Both the position numbers and the translations under genes were made by a program. A stretch of DNA of 5,972 bases from Bacilli bacterium. GTDB taxonomy: Bacteria > Bacillota_I > Bacilli_A > RF39 > UBA660. The notes beneath the pieces are model-generated. The model worked only from the letters and a program-made list of their open reading frames with translations. It was not told the origin of the DNA and searched no databases. Positions within the stretch are counted from its first letter, which is position 1, and each line of letters begins with the position of its first letter. Location: NCBI GenBank assembly GCA_900758895.1, contig CAAETG010000203.1, positions 1 through 5,972 of the forward strand, in the 5' to 3' direction. Positions 5,619-5,972 of the stretch are shown one piece after another.

Positions 5619-5972
5619 CTATTCATTTTTTATCGTTTCTTCTAATCTTTTTTCGATATCTTCAATGCTTGGTAATGTATTTGTTAAATACTTCGGTATT
5701 TCTGATAAAATCTTATATTTACTAACTCCTATTGGTTTATTTATATCTTTTAGGGCTAAATCAACTGTTACTTTCTTTTTGTTTTTACAAAGTAAAATAC
5801 CAAAAGTTGGGTTATCATTTTCTTTTTTAACATATTTATCGATGGCATTAAGATAAAAGTTTAGCTTTCCTACATATTCCGGTTTAAATTCCGTCGTTTT
5901 TAATTCTATTATTACATAGCTTCTAACGATTAAATTATAAAATAATAAGTCTATATAATAATCTTCTTCTTC
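5619..5972 (-). CDS. PD-(D/E)XK nuclease, DUF1016/YhcG family, C-terminal part
   Basis: This is an open frame entering from the right edge and ending at TAG (5621-5619), with 117 residues visible. It has no start in the window; full-length members are usually about 340 residues, so about two thirds is missing. The visible part is the nuclease domain. Visible residues 6-12 read YIDLLFY with the metal-binding Asp8, followed by VIIELK (20-25) giving the E-x-K pair Glu23/Lys25. Then come KPEYVGKLNFYL, FGILLCKNK and DINKPIGVSKY, all in the order typical of YhcG-like proteins. Such proteins are predicted DNA or RNA nucleases, often found near type I restriction-modification genes and other defence or mobile genes; the exact role is unsettled. 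It ends 58 bases before the pseudouridine synthase start with no clear terminator. Family assignment is strong; function is inferred from family. Confidence 0.9.
   Translation of the reverse strand, partial: EEEDYYIDLLFYNLIVRSYVIIELKTTEFKPEYVGKLNFYLNAIDKYVKKENDNPTFGILLCKNKKKVTVDLALKDINKPIGVSKYKILSEIPKYLTNTLPSIEDIEKRLEETIKNE

Noticed and set aside
5665..5856. Plus-strand open frame of 63 codons with hydrophobic residues.
   Set aside because: Shadow of the DUF1016/YhcG nuclease gene on the minus strand, which has clear family motifs.

Overview
The window is AT-rich (roughly one third G+C by eye). It uses the standard bacterial code: TGG encodes Trp throughout, and TGA ends two genes. Strong AGGAGG-type ribosome binding sites, TGn-TATAAT promoters, a NatA/NatB-type exporter and small spore-coat-like proteins point to a low-GC member of the Firmicutes (Bacillota), probably an uncultured Bacilli or Erysipelotrichia-like lineage. 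The species cannot be named from this sequence.

Layout. Bases 1-671 (minus) hold the 5' part of a gene that runs off the left edge. Its first 185 residues are an unrecognised charged, coiled-coil-rich sequence. The last 38 visible residues look like the middle of the AddA helicase-nuclease subunit. Bases 672-800 are a divergent promoter region in which two extended -10 promoters face outward around a CAATTG centre with near-perfect dyad symmetry. Bases 801-2156 (plus) encode a complete phosphomannomutase/phosphoglucomutase, closed by a hairpin terminator that includes its stop codon. Bases 2223-2656 (plus) encode two short helical proteins, translationally coupled by an ATGA overlap; the second resembles the spore coat CotF domain. 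A compact hairpin at 2657-2681 then serves as a shared terminator for converging genes.

From there to the right edge all genes are on the minus strand, in the transcription order: the 3' end of a PD-(D/E)XK nuclease of the DUF1016/YhcG family (5972-5619, cut by the window), an S4-less RluA-type pseudouridine synthase (5560-4913), an ABC ATPase of the NatA type (4864-3965) and its ABC-2/NatB-type permease (3975-2680). The ATPase and permease overlap and must form one exporter. They probably share a transcript with the pseudouridine synthase, since no terminator is visible in the 48-base gap between them.

Most of the window is ordinary core-genome content. The points most worth a second look are the apparent in-frame joining of a non-helicase N-terminus to an AddA segment at the left edge, the symmetric divergent promoter, and the coupled pair of mini coat-like proteins. 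I see no CRISPR array, tRNA, rRNA, insertion sequence, or clear new multi-gene system.
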